The notes beneath the pieces are model-generated. The model saw only the letters and a program-made list of their open reading frames with translations. It was not told the origin of the DNA and searched no databases. Shown here in pieces: positions 25,434 through 38,814 of a stretch of 64,000 nucleotides of DNA. Every line of letters begins with the position of its first letter. Positions within the stretch are counted from its first letter, which is position 1. The position numbers were made by a program, and so were the translations under genes. Source of the stretch: Halichoerus grypus (lineage: Eukaryota; Chordata; Mammalia; Carnivora; Phocidae); NCBI RefSeq assembly GCF_964656455.1, contig NC_135715.1:170406437-170470436 (forward strand), written 5' to 3'.

Positions 25434-27270
25434 AATTCTTTCTTGAGATTTTAATGTCTCACTATTCTCTTGTATGTGTCATATATTCCAACTTGTTCTT
25501 TTGTAAAAGGGGCAATTCAAAATATAGTTCAGAATTAGTGTGAGCATCTAAAAGGAATGAACTTTCACCTTTTCAACTTTCATTAATGTTTATGGGAAAT
25601 GTACTTAGACTGTGTGAAAGGCAAATTGCTTTTGGTCTGATACTGCTGCAAACTATCCTCAAATTAAGACATGGTTAATGATATATCCAACAACATAAGG
25701 ACACAGAGAATTAACTCTTTCTTGGGATGTTCTTCACAATAGTTCAGGGGATCCTGAAACAGGTAGGAAACATGTGAAAATAATTTTCTCCCAATATTAT
25801 ACATTCCTTATGCCTTTTTATCCAACAGACTGCTTGACTACATGTAGATTGATAATGTGTTGTTAATAAGCATACAGTGCATTATTACCATAAAGATAAG
25901 CATTGCACCATTACTTGAGAGAAAATATCTTGTATCTTTGAACTTTTCAATGAGGACTATAGGATCATTTCCTCCCGTGTGAATCACTTTGACATTTACA
26001 GAGTTCATGAAACCAAGAGAAAGGTAAGGCCCACTATTGTAAAAGGAAAATGCCATAACTCTCATGGAATGTTCCTGGATTTCTGCCATACAGAGGAAGG
26101 AACTTGCAGTGGATGGAAATAAGGAATAAGAGTCACTCATGTGATGAGTAGCTAACCAAGCCACTTAAGGTTTACAATCATGAAGGCAATGAAGTGTCAG
26201 TCTCTGCACAGTTTGGGCTCCAAGTGCTTATAGCCCTGACTACATTCTATCATCATCTACGTAATTCATGATCCAAAGGGATTAAGGGACTCAGGCCATT
26301 CCTTTGCTCACTCCCCAAAAGAGTAAAACAGACATTGGTAAATATTTGTTTAAGAAAGATCCTTTCTGATAAGCGAACTGGATGCCTTTTCAGAGTAACC
26401 ACAGAGGTAGGATTAGAATTGTCTGGGTGGACTAGAGGAGGAGGCGGTTAGAGAAGGGAAGTTGGGTGTTACCATGGAAAGCTGGAATCCTGCTCTACTG
26501 GTGTGTTAGCCTCTGCCACTTTGGAATCTTTTAATTGCCACAAAGCCCCATTTCTGGTTAAACACAATGGAACTCATTTTGAAAGGGGGAGAGGGAAAAG
26601 ACAAAGAACAGAGAAGCAGATTTCCTGTTCAGGGAAAGAGGTAGGCAGCTAGCACTTCATAGCCTGGGAAAAGGTTTTACCTTCCCTGGGACTTAAGGGT
26701 TCACAGGGCCCCTGTACAGTGTCGTATGTTCTTTGAGAGAATGAAAATATAGTGAAAATGAAACCTCAATAGGGTACGTGAAAAGACCCAGTATAGTCAG
26801 AATTACCAATTCTAAAGCTCAAGCCATCACATTAAGAGAAGACGGAGAGAGGAGGGAATGTCTCAAGTTTCCTAGTTACACGTAACATTTCTGGCTTAAA
26901 AAAAATCAATGCCCCCCCCCCATTTTATTGGGACCATCTACCTATTTGTCAAAGCATTCCTAGCCCACAGTCTAGGCTAGACAGATTGTGCTTAGTTGAG
27001 TGCCACTGGCTAAATTTAACACCCTGGCTTTCTTGTTCTTGAGTATGAAGGCGAACAGCAATCAGAGGTGCTATGCTCTAGTTCTTTTTAATCTGTTTTT
27101 AATTATAGCATAAACACAATACACACACCAATGGAGTGATTTCCATGGATTGTTCTGGCAGGTATCAGCTGGTTTCCAATTGAATGACTTATTTTCTTCC
27201 TTTCTTTCTTCTACCCCCCTTTTTTTTCTTTTTCCCCCTGAAGGAACACTTTATTTGAAAGGCCATTGTC
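25434..27270. other. Unique DNA, no gene seen
   Basis: Nothing recognised except a C10 run at 26912-26921 and a T/C-rich stretch at 27190-27240. The 108-codon minus-strand frame at 26164-25838 lacks support. Confidence 0.5.
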
Positions 27271-27280
27271 CATCTTATTA

Positions 27281-27498
27281 AATTAATTACTGGGTGCCTG
27301 GGTGGCTCAGTTGGTTAAGCGACTGCCTTCGGCTCAGGTCATGATCCTGGAGTCCCTGGATCGAGTCCTGCATCGGGCTCCCTGCTCGGCAGGGAGTCTG
27401 CTTCTCCCTCTGACCCTCCCCCCCTCATGTACTCGCTCTCTCTCATTCTCTCTCTCTCAAATAAATAAATAAAATCTTTAAAAAAAAAATTAATTACT
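27281..27498 (+). mobile_element. SINEC with target duplication
   Basis: Head at 27291 (TGGGTGCCTGGGTGGCTCAG), tail ending in AATCTTT plus an A run. Flanked by AATTAATTACT at 27281-27291 and 27488-27498. Confidence 0.95.
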
Positions 27499-27879
27499 TT
27501 TCTAAGGTGTGAAAGAAGTTTTAAATTTAGAACAAGCAAGATAAGGCAAGTGTTATCTCTTTTTGTAAAAATGACACAAAGATGGAGAAATAAGTAATGA
27601 TTTTTATACTTTTTTTCAAAAAACAATTTTTGAAATAATTTACATCTTATGTTTTGGTAAATTTGTATTTCATAAGGATGAGGAAAAACTAAACTGTGAT
27701 ATTAAACAACTACAATAAGCAAATAACATGGGCTCAAATTCCATGATTTTTTATTTCATTATAGATAAGGACTTCCCCCTTTTTCTATATTATTGTAATT
27801 ATTATTATTATTACTATTATTATTGCTTTACATGTGTATATTAATTTTAATTTATAAAATACTCATATTAATATCTTAT

Positions 27880-28070
27880 TTTATCTTTGTAAACTTAGAA
27901 GTTCTCATTATTCCCACTTGATAAAGGAATAAGAGACTTGGAGATCAAGTGACTTGCCCAAGGTCAGAGAGTTAATAATAAGTGGAAGAGTCAGAATTTG
28001 AATGTAGGACTTCTAGCTCCAAATTTGGTCATCTTTATGCTACAAACATTGTAACATTCTCAGTATTCTT
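27880..28070 (-). mobile_element. MIR SINE relic
   Basis: Inverted MIR core, including 'GTGACTTGCCCAAGGTCA' and 'AATTTGAATGTAGGACTTC'. Confidence 0.75.
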
Positions 28071-28460
28071 CGTTTTCATATTTCTCTCCAAGTCCCATCC
28101 TCTTGCTACCATACACAAAAAGTAAATAGATGAATCTTGGGTTAATATTTCATTAAGGCTACATTTATTATCTATCTCCTTTATATATACTTCTCATCAA
28201 ATATTTCTAAAGTGTTTCAGGCAAAATTTAACTTATTCAGTTAGGATGTGTTTTCACAGGCTATTTACTCTATCCAGACCTTGATTTCTAAACAAAATAG
28301 GAATGATAATTATAACTCTTAGAATTATTTAGATATGATTGAAACAAAATATATCTTCATTCTTATGCTTTATTTTTCATTAGAAATGAATCACAAGCAT
28401 TTACTAATTTAAGTTATTATTTTTTAAAGAGCTGACAAGATTACATTGCAAATGTCATTT

Positions 28461-28694
28461 ATAGTCTAGGCTCAGGGCATCTGGGTGGCTCAGTCAGTTG
28501 AACGTTCGACTCTTGATTTTGGCTCAGGTTGTGATCTCCATGTTGGATCCAGCCGCCTCAGGCTCTGCTCTCAGTAGGGAATCTGCTTGAGATTCTCTCC
28601 CTCTCCTTCGGCCCCTCCCCCCGACTTGTGCACCTGCTCTCTCTCTTTCTCTCAAATAAATAAATAAATCTTAAAAAAATAATAGTCTAGGCTC
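28461..28694 (+). mobile_element. SINEC, diverged subtype, with target duplication
   Basis: Head GGGCATCTGGGTGGCTCAGT with the 'TTGAACGTTCGACTCTTGAT' variant, an older subfamily than its neighbours. Exact 13-bp duplication ATAGTCTAGGCTC at 28461-28473 and 28682-28694. Confidence 0.95.
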
Positions 28695-30030
28695 TTGTAC
28701 AAATAACTTGGAGGTACGTTTAGAAAGACCCATAGGCAAAGATTTTTCAAAAATAAAAAGAAACAACACTGAGAGAATAAAGGAATTCCTTGTTTTTCTA
28801 CCACGTGACAATAAGGAAGGGTTAGCAAACATTTAAATTTTTTAATAATTACACTTTGGGATGTTGCAAAATTTCTAACTTAGCTTGACCTTTCGGTGTT
28901 TGAGTTTGTCTACTTTTGGCATAAAATAATTTCCTGACATCAGGCAGTTCTTTCCAATGAACATTTTAATTATTCAAGTTGCATAAATGACTTGAAAACA
29001 TATGGAATCAATTTCCCACACAATATTCATTGGTTAAAAAATTGTGAGAAAAATGGTTTTGCTGTAAACGAATTTAATTTTCTTGAATTTCAAATTTCAC
29101 AGGCTTGAAGGCAGGCAGATTCCCATTAGACCTTAAGCAATTCAAATAGAGTTGACCATAATCCCAGTGCTAATATGAACTGTTTCTAGTACTATTAGCT
29201 TACATGGTGATCAGTTTGTATCTATACAATATATTTAACTTTATCACTGCCCTTCCCTTATCCCCTAACACACACTCATATCATTCTTGAAACTGATGCC
29301 AAAACTCTACAAGATAAATCATACATGCTACAATCCATGGAATATCAAAGAGAGCTAAAATATGTGACTTGTGGTGATGTTCATTTTGCATGGACTTTTA
29401 ATGAAAAAGAAAACAGTTCATTTAATAATAAAACCAAATTGTGATGGCCACCGTTTATTAATTCACCAGTATTTACTGTGCTCCAAATTTCTCCATTACA
29501 TGATTTCACTACTTGTTTTCTAAGAATAAATTCCAAGTCATTGGGAGCTATAACCCTGCTGTTTTCCCACTTATTTTTCTGTCATTTCACTTAATAGCAC
29601 TGAGCATCATGTGGACTGCGTGGGATTATTGCACTTGGTATGAAAAAGCTAGTGGGAGGACAGCAACAGTTATGTTGAAATGAAAGGCTGGCATACATGC
29701 AAAACCATCTTCCAATTCTCTCCCATTTCCATTTTGGCCCTACTATCATATATTATTGCTAACACTGACTTTGTTATCACCCTGAGTGATTTAATTTTGC
29801 AACACAATAATTTTAAAAATCATTATATTTCAATTGATTTATCCGTGGAACTTTAGTAGAAAATGCATCATCAGATTTGAAATGGTGCAGAACAAAGCAA
29901 GGTTGACCATTATGTTAATCACTGGTCACCAAACTTCCCAGTATAAAGATTAAGTCCATTGATTTCTCAATGTGGATAGGAATATAAGTGGCCACAGGAT
30001 TAAAGCTCATTTTGTATTGTTTGTTTGCAT
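28695..30030. other. Unique AT-rich DNA, no gene seen
   Basis: No element or gene recognised. Confidence 0.5.
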
Positions 30031-30034
30031 TTAC

Positions 30035-30660
30035 AGTTGATTCTTATTGTTTTCAAATTCCCTATTTGTGAATTTGCCTACCCACTAAAATTTATTTGTA
30101 ATCCAAAAATCAGTATTCACAGTGCTTTGTGATCACTTATGGAAGTGTGCAGAGCAGGGACAAATGTGAGTCACCCAAAAAGCATATCCCCAACTGAGGT
30201 GGAACAAAATGATATTCTGCCTTCTTATATCAGCTGTCTTATTGTTAAAAAGCATCCTTTTCGTGATCTATTTAGTGTCACATTTTCTGCATTTTTGTGT
30301 TTTGTTGTGGTTTCATGTTTAAAATGACCCCCAAGCATAGTGATGAAGGGCCATCTACCATTCCTAAATGCAAGATGGCTGTGATGTGCCTTCTGGAGAA
30401 AATACGTGTTAGATAAGCTTCATTCGAACAAGAGTAATAGTGCTGTTGGCTGTGAGTTCAATGTTAATGAATCAACAATAATATTAAACAAGGTGTCTTT
30501 AAACAGAAACATACAAAAAACAAAGGTATATAATAATTGGTTGATGAAAATGCGATGAGGCTTGTAGGAACCTAACCCTGTATTCTCCCTAGGAGCAATG
30601 GGTTAGTATTCTCGGAGATTTTATTGGATGGAACTGCCATAAATAAGGAGAATTTACCAT
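30035..30660 (+). mobile_element. Tigger-like DNA transposon fragment
   Basis: Imperfect terminal inverted repeats: CAGTTGATTCTTATTG at the left, and the complement of GGTAAATTCTCCTTATT at the right. The internal text 'AATGAATCAACAATAATATT' and 'GGAACCTAACCCTGTATT' fits a TcMar-Tigger family. TA lies at both ends, as expected for the target. The transposase frame is decayed. The exact subfamily is not assigned. Confidence 0.65.
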
Positions 30661-30664
30661 ATAT

Positions 30665-32515
30665 AGGACATTTCATCATCTTCAGAAAGGGACAGATGAG
30701 AGTTTAGAGGAAGATACTACTATATGTAAGTTTTTTTTAATAAGATGCTATGTTTCACCACATGTCTCAATGCTCATCATATCCTCCCTTTTTAAAAAGA
30801 TTATGACTTTTAATTGCTTTTTTTAAAAAAAAAATTTTCTTAGTTATTGTTTTACCTTACTGTTGATAGGGTGTCATCTGAAGCTGTTTCCTAATCTAAA
30901 ACTCAGAAAAGAGTGACTTGTTCAGAATCCACTGGAAGCTAGCTGGTGGTCATGGCACTTGACTGCCCAGGGGTGCCCTTCAGTCTTCCAAATTGGCCAC
31001 ATCACTAATTTGACAAGAGCACTGCTACCTGCAGCAGAAAGAACATAAATGGGTCTAAATTCAAGCTTTACCCATTCATGCTTATACAATCTAGAATGAG
31101 TTATTTACCTTTCTGAGTTTCTCTTTCTCTCCTCCTCTGTAAAATGAAGATTATAATACCAATTTACAAAGGAAACATTTTTCTTTACTAAAAACCATTA
31201 TCTAGAAACCCATAGCCATGGAAGAAGCTTGAGGGTGAGATGGTTAGGGAACCAAGCTGCTCAGCATTTGCCCCACTTCTATCTTTCTGTGAGCTTGTCT
31301 CGCTTTTACTACCACTGATAGCATTTGGTATCTTCTCAGGCCTGAGTTCTAGTTTGCAGTAGTTGAATCAGAAATCTACAGTGTGAAAATGAGGCTTCCC
31401 TTATGCTTTTGTCTGTTCTACCTTGGTGTCCTTTTTATTTTTTTCCTTATTATTTAGTAAAGTCCCATTAAAATCAGCAGCCTAGAAAAAACAAAGTTCC
31501 AGTTGTGTTAATGAATCTAATTTGGGATTTCTGTCCAGGTAAAGAATAGAGCTGGAAATGGAGGGTAGACATAATATTGAGGGTGGCAATGTTAATGGGG
31601 CAATGCCCAAGAAACATTAGGGGACAAAGTTGAATTTTTTCATTAGGCATAATTTCATAGTAGGAAGAGTACCAGAGTGGTTGTCACAGGGACTGGATAT
31701 AACAATAGATATAAAAGTGTTCAGCACAGTAATATGGCACATCCTTCTGAAATGTTTTGACAGGTTTAAACATACGCTAAAGTTAGATATTTTAAAAACT
31801 TTCTCATAAGAAACCAAATTCTACTAGAAAAAGGAGAGTGATAAGATCACTTAAAAAGTTATACTCACTAATTCTATCCATCGAGTTCAAAACATAGAAT
31901 GTAATATAATCGTATAACTTTTTAATGAAGTCCATGGTAGGTATAATTATCCATATTTTACCCGAGGCAAAGAGACATGTGCATATTTCCAAATCATGGG
32001 TAGAGTTTAAATTAGGACTGAAAACTTTCAGTTAATATACAATCAGTGCTAAATGAAACTTGTTGCGTGAATTAATGTTGTTGGTTGAATTCTACTGCTC
32101 CCTCAAATATGTCACATTTCATAATTTTTAAATCTCAGAGAAATCTGTTTGTGCTCATTGCAAGACAATAAAGAAAAATACTTCTGTAAATAGTGGTAAA
32201 TGACTCCTACTGGCTGGCAGAATCAGGGAAAAGGGAATCTTAGCCACCAATTTATTTCCCGATTCAGAAAATGACTCACTATGTAACTACGTGAATGTTG
32301 CTTAACCTTTGAGCATTCCAGTTCCTACAGATGAAAAACAGGGATAATATTTGTCCACCTTACACTGGTAAATGCTCTAAAAATTAAAAAAAAAATTAAT
32401 CTCATATCAAGGGACAGTAAACCTGGTTTTTCGTGTACTTGAGATATCACTGACACATTCACAGAACAGTTTCTGCCAAAGTTGTATGGTTAATGCTTCC
32501 AGATCACCTCCCTAA
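30665..32515. other. Mostly unique DNA, two MIR-like relics
   Basis: Weak sense MIR resemblance at about 31030-31170 and 32265-32375 ('TTAACCTTTGAGCATTCCAG'). No gene seen. Confidence 0.45.
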
Positions 32516-32589
32516 ACACCACATTGTGCACTGAACTCTTTTTATCCTGCCCTGAATCAGAATGGTAATTGCCGTGGGGTGTGTTCAAC

Positions 32590-32733
32590 ATGACTGATGA
32601 GGCGCATCATGCAGCCTGTATCATCCGCCTATGCCAGGGAGCTTTCCGCATGGTTGTCAAGGAAGACGAAACTCAACAGAAGGAGAAAGATCCATACGGT
32701 GGGAATAAACTTTCTCCTTGAATTTTGATTCTG
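32590..32733 (+). other. Uncertain 43-46-codon ORF/exon-like segment
   Basis: ATG-initiated frame that reads MTDEAHHAACIIRLCQGAFR and then a Lys/Glu/Gln-rich stretch, with a possible splice donor G/GTGGGA at 32698. Upstream 'TTTTTATCCTGCCCTGAATCAG' looks like an acceptor, but the frame meets a stop between it and the ATG. The AACIIRLCQGAFR stretch vaguely resembles a degenerate IQ motif. I do not recognise the protein; it may be a gene fragment or chance. Confidence 0.2.
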
Positions 32734-34998
32734 GAAAATACGATGAAAATTATGAATGAGCCAATTTCATTTGCAGTCTTCCTGCCATGATATACAACTG
32801 TTCTGTTTCCCTCATATTCTGGATACCATAATTTAGGAATAAGATGAATATGTCCTCTCTTGTGCTGATTTTCTCCTTGCCCTCCTTATAAATTTGGTTT
32901 TCTTTTGTTTCCAAAGAACAGTTATTTATGATACTTAGCTCAGGATCTTCTAGTATCTGTTGCTGGACACATTGATATTTTTGCCCATTTTTTTCTCCCA
33001 GTTGGCAATTATTGGAGTTCATTAAACTAAAGTCCCTGTGTCCCTTCAGCTTTTCTTCTTAATCATCTATTGCTTATATGGAGTTTTAGTTTTAAGTGAC
33101 AAATTCCAATATACCTTAACTAGATTGAGACAGAATGTTATTACCACCAACAGACAACAAAAAAGCAGTAGCAAACCTCATGACTCTCTACTTTGGCTAA
33201 AGTCCTCCTGTATGGAGTGTGGAATTGACACCAAAAGTAGGTGTATGGAATAAGTATAGGATTCACATATAGGATTCACACACACACAGAACACACACAC
33301 AGCCAGTGGGGCTGTCAAACGCATCTGGACAGTATCAGGGCTCCAAATTGAAAAGTAGTAGAGAGAAATAAGGCTGTTTAGAAAATAATTAAAATTTTAC
33401 ATTATAAAAACAAAGCAGACTTTTCCAAATGTAAACACTTCGAGAGGGAAAAAAATAAAGTGACTTTCTCAAATACCATGTGCCCATTGCACAAAAGAAC
33501 GTTTTCTAATTTTGTGTTGAGCTGTAATTTCACGCCATTGCTTCCTACGCACAGTGACTAGCCTTGTCTGTAAAACTAGATTTGGATTTTGAAAATTTGG
33601 GTTCACAGCCCATCACTGCACATCAGAGCAGAGTCATTAGTGTTCACATGTATGTGTCCAGAAGTATGGATATCTGAGCATAAAAATTAGACCCATATGT
33701 GATTAGAAGTAAATAAAATGGATGGTCATTGTATAGTGAGCACACACACTGTCAAGGTGTTTAGATTTTGTTAACATGACATAACATACCCAGAACACTT
33801 AGACAAAGCTTCAAGGGCATGTTGTTCCATGCCAGTATTCTCCAACCTGTTTTCCTTAAAACATGTGAGATATTATTTTGCACTGCCAAAAAGTTTTATG
33901 TTTTGAGAATTGCTGCTCCTCTCTTGGAAATTCATAATATACATTAGTCTATTAAATAATCCAGAATTATGTAGAAGGCAGTAACTTTCTTTAACTCAGC
34001 CTTCCCCAGAATTACTTGACCAAGGACCATCTTTTATATTTTTTATTTTTCTGGGAATATCTAATAGAAGCTCTCAGACCCTCTGACACAGTTTGGAAAA
34101 TATATTCTATAACTGAGATTTCAATCCCCTTAATTTGGGTTGAACTTCTGACTCTTTCATCAGTGATTCCTTCAACACATTCTAAACTATATATTTAAAT
34201 TTTAAATACAACTAACTTCCCTATTAGCAGAGACCTATTTTAGGCGTGACCTGGGAAAGGATTAACTACAATTCCTTTTTCTTCTGAATCTTCCTTTAGA
34301 GAATTTGTGGGCAAGCAGCTTCCTCATTTTGATGGTGAGCAAGCAGAAAGTATTTGTTTAATTGAATCAGAGTATACCAATATCAGAAACTTCTATTTCC
34401 TACAATAAAGATTATTCCAAACGGCAAAAAGAAAGAGCTGGTTAAATTATTTTTCCCTTCATTTTTACATGTTCTGTTTAAAGAGTATCTGCCAAAGACA
34501 AAAAGACAAAGACATTGAGGCTTCTTATCTGCTTACCACGTTTATCTGCCAATCCCTGTGCTTCGCACGCTGAACTGTCCCAACCACTCAGGTGTCCCTG
34601 GAGATGTGAATTAACAGTGAATTTAGGCTGCAGAAGCTGGAATGTGGTCTAGCAATTCTCTTAAAAAAAGAAAAAGAAAAGTACATAAAGTTCATACATA
34701 CTTTCCTTGGTGAATATTAGCATGTTTTGTTTTTCTTCTCCCCACCCCTTCCCCTATTCCCGTCTCTCCCTTTTCAGAATAACTGGGGTTTCTCTTTTAG
34801 TTTTGTTGTTAAGCATGATTTTGCTTTCACTTTTTCAGACAGGATCATAGAATTATAGAGTTTCAAAAGTTCATTTTCACATAAATTTTCCTCTCCCAAA
34901 TGCAAATCCTTCCTTCCAAGGACGCATGCACTTTATTACACGAGTCTCATGTATTTGGGAGGTATCTTCAGTAGAGTTGTGACATTCTCAAGTGTTTT
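32734..34998. other. Unique DNA, no gene seen
   Basis: Nothing recognised beyond short AC-rich runs at 33280-33300. A 35-nt splice-flanked segment at 34300-34334 is considered chance. Confidence 0.45.
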
Positions 34999-35240
34999 AG
35001 TCCCTATTTTATTTTATTTTATTTTATTTTATTTTATTTTTTTAAGATTTTATTTATTTATTTATTTTACCCAGAGAGGGCACAAACAGAGGGAGCAGCA
35101 GAGGGAGAAGGGAGAAGTAGGCTCCCTGCTGAGCAGGGAGCACGACCCAGTGCTCCATCCCAGGACCCTGGGGTCATGACCTCAGCCGAAGGCAGACGCT
35201 TAACCAGCAGCCACCCAGGCGCCCCTCAGTCCCTATTTTA
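34999..35240 (-). mobile_element. SINEC with target duplication and (TTTTA)n tail
   Basis: Inverted SINE: tail/body from about 35041 and head ending CCACCCAGGCGCCCC at 35225. Duplication AGTCCCTATTTTA at 34999-35011 and 35228-35240. The tail side has expanded into (TTTTA)n at 35006-35041. Confidence 0.94.
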
Positions 35241-35414
35241 AAGGTGGAGGACAGAATATGGAGACTAGGTGACTTATGCATTGTCATATAGTGAGTCACC
35301 ACCTTCCCTGGAAGAAGGAGATATTTTCTCTATCCATTCATACGAACTTTTTTTCTCTTCTCTTTTTGCCATGAACTTTGTATCCATTGTCAAATATGTT
35401 TAGAAGAGTTAGAG

Positions 35415-35416
<2 letters not shown>

Positions 35417-35448
<32 letters not shown>
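35417..35448. repeat. (AC)n microsatellite
   Basis: About 15 AC dinucleotides, uninterrupted. Confidence 0.95.
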
Positions 35449-35450
<2 letters not shown>

Positions 35451-35939
35451 CCCTTTGCAACATTGCAGCATTATCCTTGAATTTTTATAAACATTCAATG
35501 AGCATTTGTACCAGGTCAATGCTAGTTTCCCTGTCATGCAAACCCACACCCATACTAAGAGACTCCAGGTTAGGAACACTGTGATAATATGACTACATGG
35601 TTTCGGTGTTTGCGCACAAGAAGCCCCAGGTCATTTCCAGAAAAAATGAAATTCTTAGACCAGCCTCACCAATGAAAATGAGCACTCCCCCTCCCCCGCC
35701 TCTTTCTCTCTCTCTCTCAGTACTGAAGAAAAAAAGCAATTATGATAAAAGGTCAAGAGAATATGGGATTATAGAACATCAAAAATAGACAATGAGTTAA
35801 TTCTCCATAAAGTCAAAAGAGTTGTAAAGCTAAATATGGGGTGCATTGAATAAGTGGCTTTATGAGAATTCTGGGTGCTTAGAGAGAGGGAGTACGAGAC
35901 ATATCATCTCCATGAAAGCTACGGCCACCCGCCCCTTGT

Positions 35940-36530
35940 AATATAGATGATGCTTGTGCAAACTCCCACAATTTCAAGGCTTGTATACTTCCAGGACTGC
36001 TCCTGTAATTTCCATGGAGCAAAAGCTGCCAAGAGGTCTCTGCTTCTGGGCTCCTGGGACCCTACTGTGGCCCCTGCTAAGCACAGAGGTGATATTCAGC
36101 CCTTCCCAGAGGAGGGAAGGGACCCAACATATGGGTGGGGCTGGGAAGGAGTTTTTAGTAGACTTTACATTGAAGCAATACAAATACTTCTAAATCAAAC
36201 TTTAAGAAGCCCCATTCTTAACTACTCAAATATCTTTTATTGTACACAGACCATCTCCTCCCCTGTGCCCCACCCTGCCCCGGAAATCAGGAGGGCATTT
36301 TTGCTTGCCCTTTCAGCCTTGTAGTTCCCAGATACTATGTCACTCTTTCCCTTTTTTGCACCAATCTCACCCCACTGCCAAACCCCTTCTCATAAGCAAT
36401 AAAGACTACTTTTCACTTCCTCAAGCTGAGGGGTAGAACCTTGTCTTGGATGCCCACCCACCCCCTCAGGGTCTCACTTTCTATTCCAAGAAGCCGATAC
36501 TGGGTTTTCCCTAAACAGTGGGGTTCTGGG
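35940..36530 (+). mobile_element. Possible solo LTR (ERV1-like)
   Basis: Promoter-like GC-richer stretch (36000-36130), then AATAAAGACTACTTTTCAC with a polyadenylation signal near 36399, then the R/U5-like 'CTGGGTTTTCCCTAAACAGT' and a G-rich end. The order resembles a gammaretroviral-type LTR, but ends and target duplication were not resolved and no internal region follows. Confidence 0.35.
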
Positions 36531-36829
36531 GCCACCTCTTTACAGATGAAATTTCACCCATGTCACAATTTTGCCTAGGGCCACTCCCTGTTTCTTCTCA
36601 GAGGCAATGCCACTTAAAGACTAATTTTGTGAAAAAGTTATTCATCAAATTCAGGTGCTCAGTTAGAGTGAGACTTTCTTTATTCTCTCAAAATTTTGCA
36701 ATCTTGTTGAATTAGATGAGAAAATTGGGATAAGAAAATTTACCCCACAAGTGAATCAATATTGCCACTGAGCACACTCACTGCCCTGGAACAGTGTTGC
36801 AAGCTGGGGGTGGAAGAGTGTTACAAGAG

Positions 36830-37035
36830 ACCACAAACTCTGTAGCTACATGGTCCAAGTGTGAATTCTGGCTCTCCTCTTGCTGTGCATCCTGGGACAA
36901 TTCCTTCATCTCTAAGTACCTCAGTTTCCCCATCTGTAAAATAGTAGAATCCACCTTGTTGTACAGACTAAATGAGTTAATATGTATGGAGCATTTTGAA
37001 AGATACTGGGCACCTGTAAGTGTGAACTGGTTTTG
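36830..37035 (+). mobile_element. MIR SINE
   Basis: Well-preserved sense MIR: 'CCTCAGTTTCCCCATCTGTA', AAATAGTAGAATCCACC, 'AATGAGTTAATATGTATGGA', and 'TACTGGGCACCTGTAAGTG' at the end. Confidence 0.85.
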
Positions 37036-37562
37036 TTTTAACTTGGACAAATGACAAAAAGCTAGAGAAGGCCTGGGCAAAACACAGACAGCAAGAGAGC
37101 TCCTTTGGCAGAAGTTTTCCCCATGGGAGGTAAAAGAGAAGGCTGATGTTACTATTGTAAGAGTTTGGAAAACTCCACTCAGGAATTAGTCTTTTTGGCA
37201 GGCTCTTTGGCTATAAACTTTTGTAGGTTGAAATCCTAATGAAAAGCTAGGGGTCTCTCCAGCCCCAGTATTTCACAGCTGGGCTTTTTAAATTTATTTA
37301 TTATTTTTTTAATAAACAAGGCTTTATTTTATGAGTGAATTTGGGTATTTTCACAAAACTAGACCCCAATTGCAATTGAAATGGGTTTCTATTCCTCTCA
37401 TGTAGTAATCTTTTATTTTCTGAACAAAGTGAACTTTGTTCACTTTGAGAAAAAAATAAAAAAGCATGAATGCATATGCTTAGCATAAGGCTTGCTCACT
37501 ATCTCTCTGAAGAATGCCTGTCTTATAATCTCCCATCTATGGTGCTTTGCATACAGTACATG

Positions 37563-37772
37563 CTCAGTAATTACCAGTCGGTTTGATGTTCATCTTAAAA
37601 AACAAACAAACAAACAAACAAACAAAAAAACCTGAAAGATCTGTTTTAAAAGACTGGCAAGTTCCACACAGGCTTAGCAGCAGTAGCAACAATGGCAATT
37701 TAGATAACCTTTCCATACAATTCTGGGGAGACTTACAACCTTGGGTTCGTATGTTAATTTGCTGCACTTCTA
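37563..37772. repeat. 208-bp duplication, copy 1
   Basis: Direct repeat of 38815-39021. The two copies differ by one base (GTCGG versus GTTGG near 37578) and by one unit in the internal (AAAC)n run; the remaining ~150 nt are identical. Open frames through it are shared by both copies and have no family support. Confidence 0.95.
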
Positions 37773-38096
37773 GCCACGCAGGAGCCTTAGATCAGGGAGT
37801 AGTCAGTGAGAAAAGAATATACTTGTTCTCATTGTCAAGTGTCCTAGGATAAATTGTATTCTATTCACTGATGCCAGAAAAAAATCAATACAGATCATAA
37901 CAGTAAAAATATTCATTATTTGTGAAGGAGAAAGAGGCAAAAAAACAAAACCCCACAGCTCTGGGGAACCACAGATAGTGAAAGCATACCAGGAGCACCA
38001 TTTGTACAAAACATGTGAAATATCCCCTGATATTGTTCAAAAGGTGGCCTTGAAGAATACCTTTGGTGTCTAAAATTTTAAGTGATTTGCTTAATG

Positions 38097-38140
38097 GTCA
38101 CAGACCATTCATTTTTCTGTCACAGACCATTCATTTTTCT
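38097..38140. repeat. 22-bp tandem duplication
   Basis: Unit GTCACAGACCATTCATTTTT plus CT, present twice head to tail with no mismatch. Confidence 0.93.
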
Positions 38141-38189
38141 GTGTCTCATTGTTTGCCTGGGGTGATCACATTTAAAATGATAAGAACCA

Positions 38190-38400
38190 ACATTTTTTAG
38201 TACTTAGATTATGTGTCCAGCACAGTCTAAGCAGTTCATGCATATTAACTCATTTTATTTTTACAAAAACTCCCATTAGATAACTACTCTTATGCCCATT
38301 TTACAGATGAGGAAACTCAAGCCAAACACCTACTATGCAGGTAGTAAGTAATGGAGCTAGGGTTCAAATGCAAGTGGCCAGGTTCTAGGGTAAGAGATAC
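38190..38400 (-). mobile_element. MIR SINE
   Basis: Inverted MIR with the diagnostic 'CCCATTTTACAGATGAGGAA' block, then GGAGCTAGGGTTCAAATGC. Confidence 0.85.
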
Positions 38401-38814
38401 TACAATATTATCTGATTTATCAGGCCCTAGTGCATGCCAGGGCACCATGGTATCCATGGCCATTGTCACTGAGGCAACATTTCCTGGTTGGGTAGACTGA
38501 ACATGAGCTTTTTGGTTAGAATTTTAGAGAGAGTAATGCAAGGGAGTCCTCTCCCCAAGGACCGTGGAGATGTCTGATCATTACAGAGACCTCTAAAAAG
38601 CCACTCATTGAACAAATTCAGAAAAACTGTATGTTAAATCTTCTTAATATCTGACTGGAAAACCAGAGACAAAAAGCTTAGCTCTCCATGATATCTATAT
38701 TCAATCAGGAGCCATAAGGTCTTTCTATTTAAGTGCTGAGAGTTGGGGATTCTCTTGAAGACTGGAGAGCCTCTTGTCTCCGACGCAAAAAAGTGATGTG
38801 GTCTATGCTCTACA

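Noticed and set aside
34300..34334. 35-nt segment between acceptor-like and donor-like sites (frame EFVGKQLPHFD)
   Set aside because: Very short, and its phase does not join either of the other exon-like segments; likely chance.
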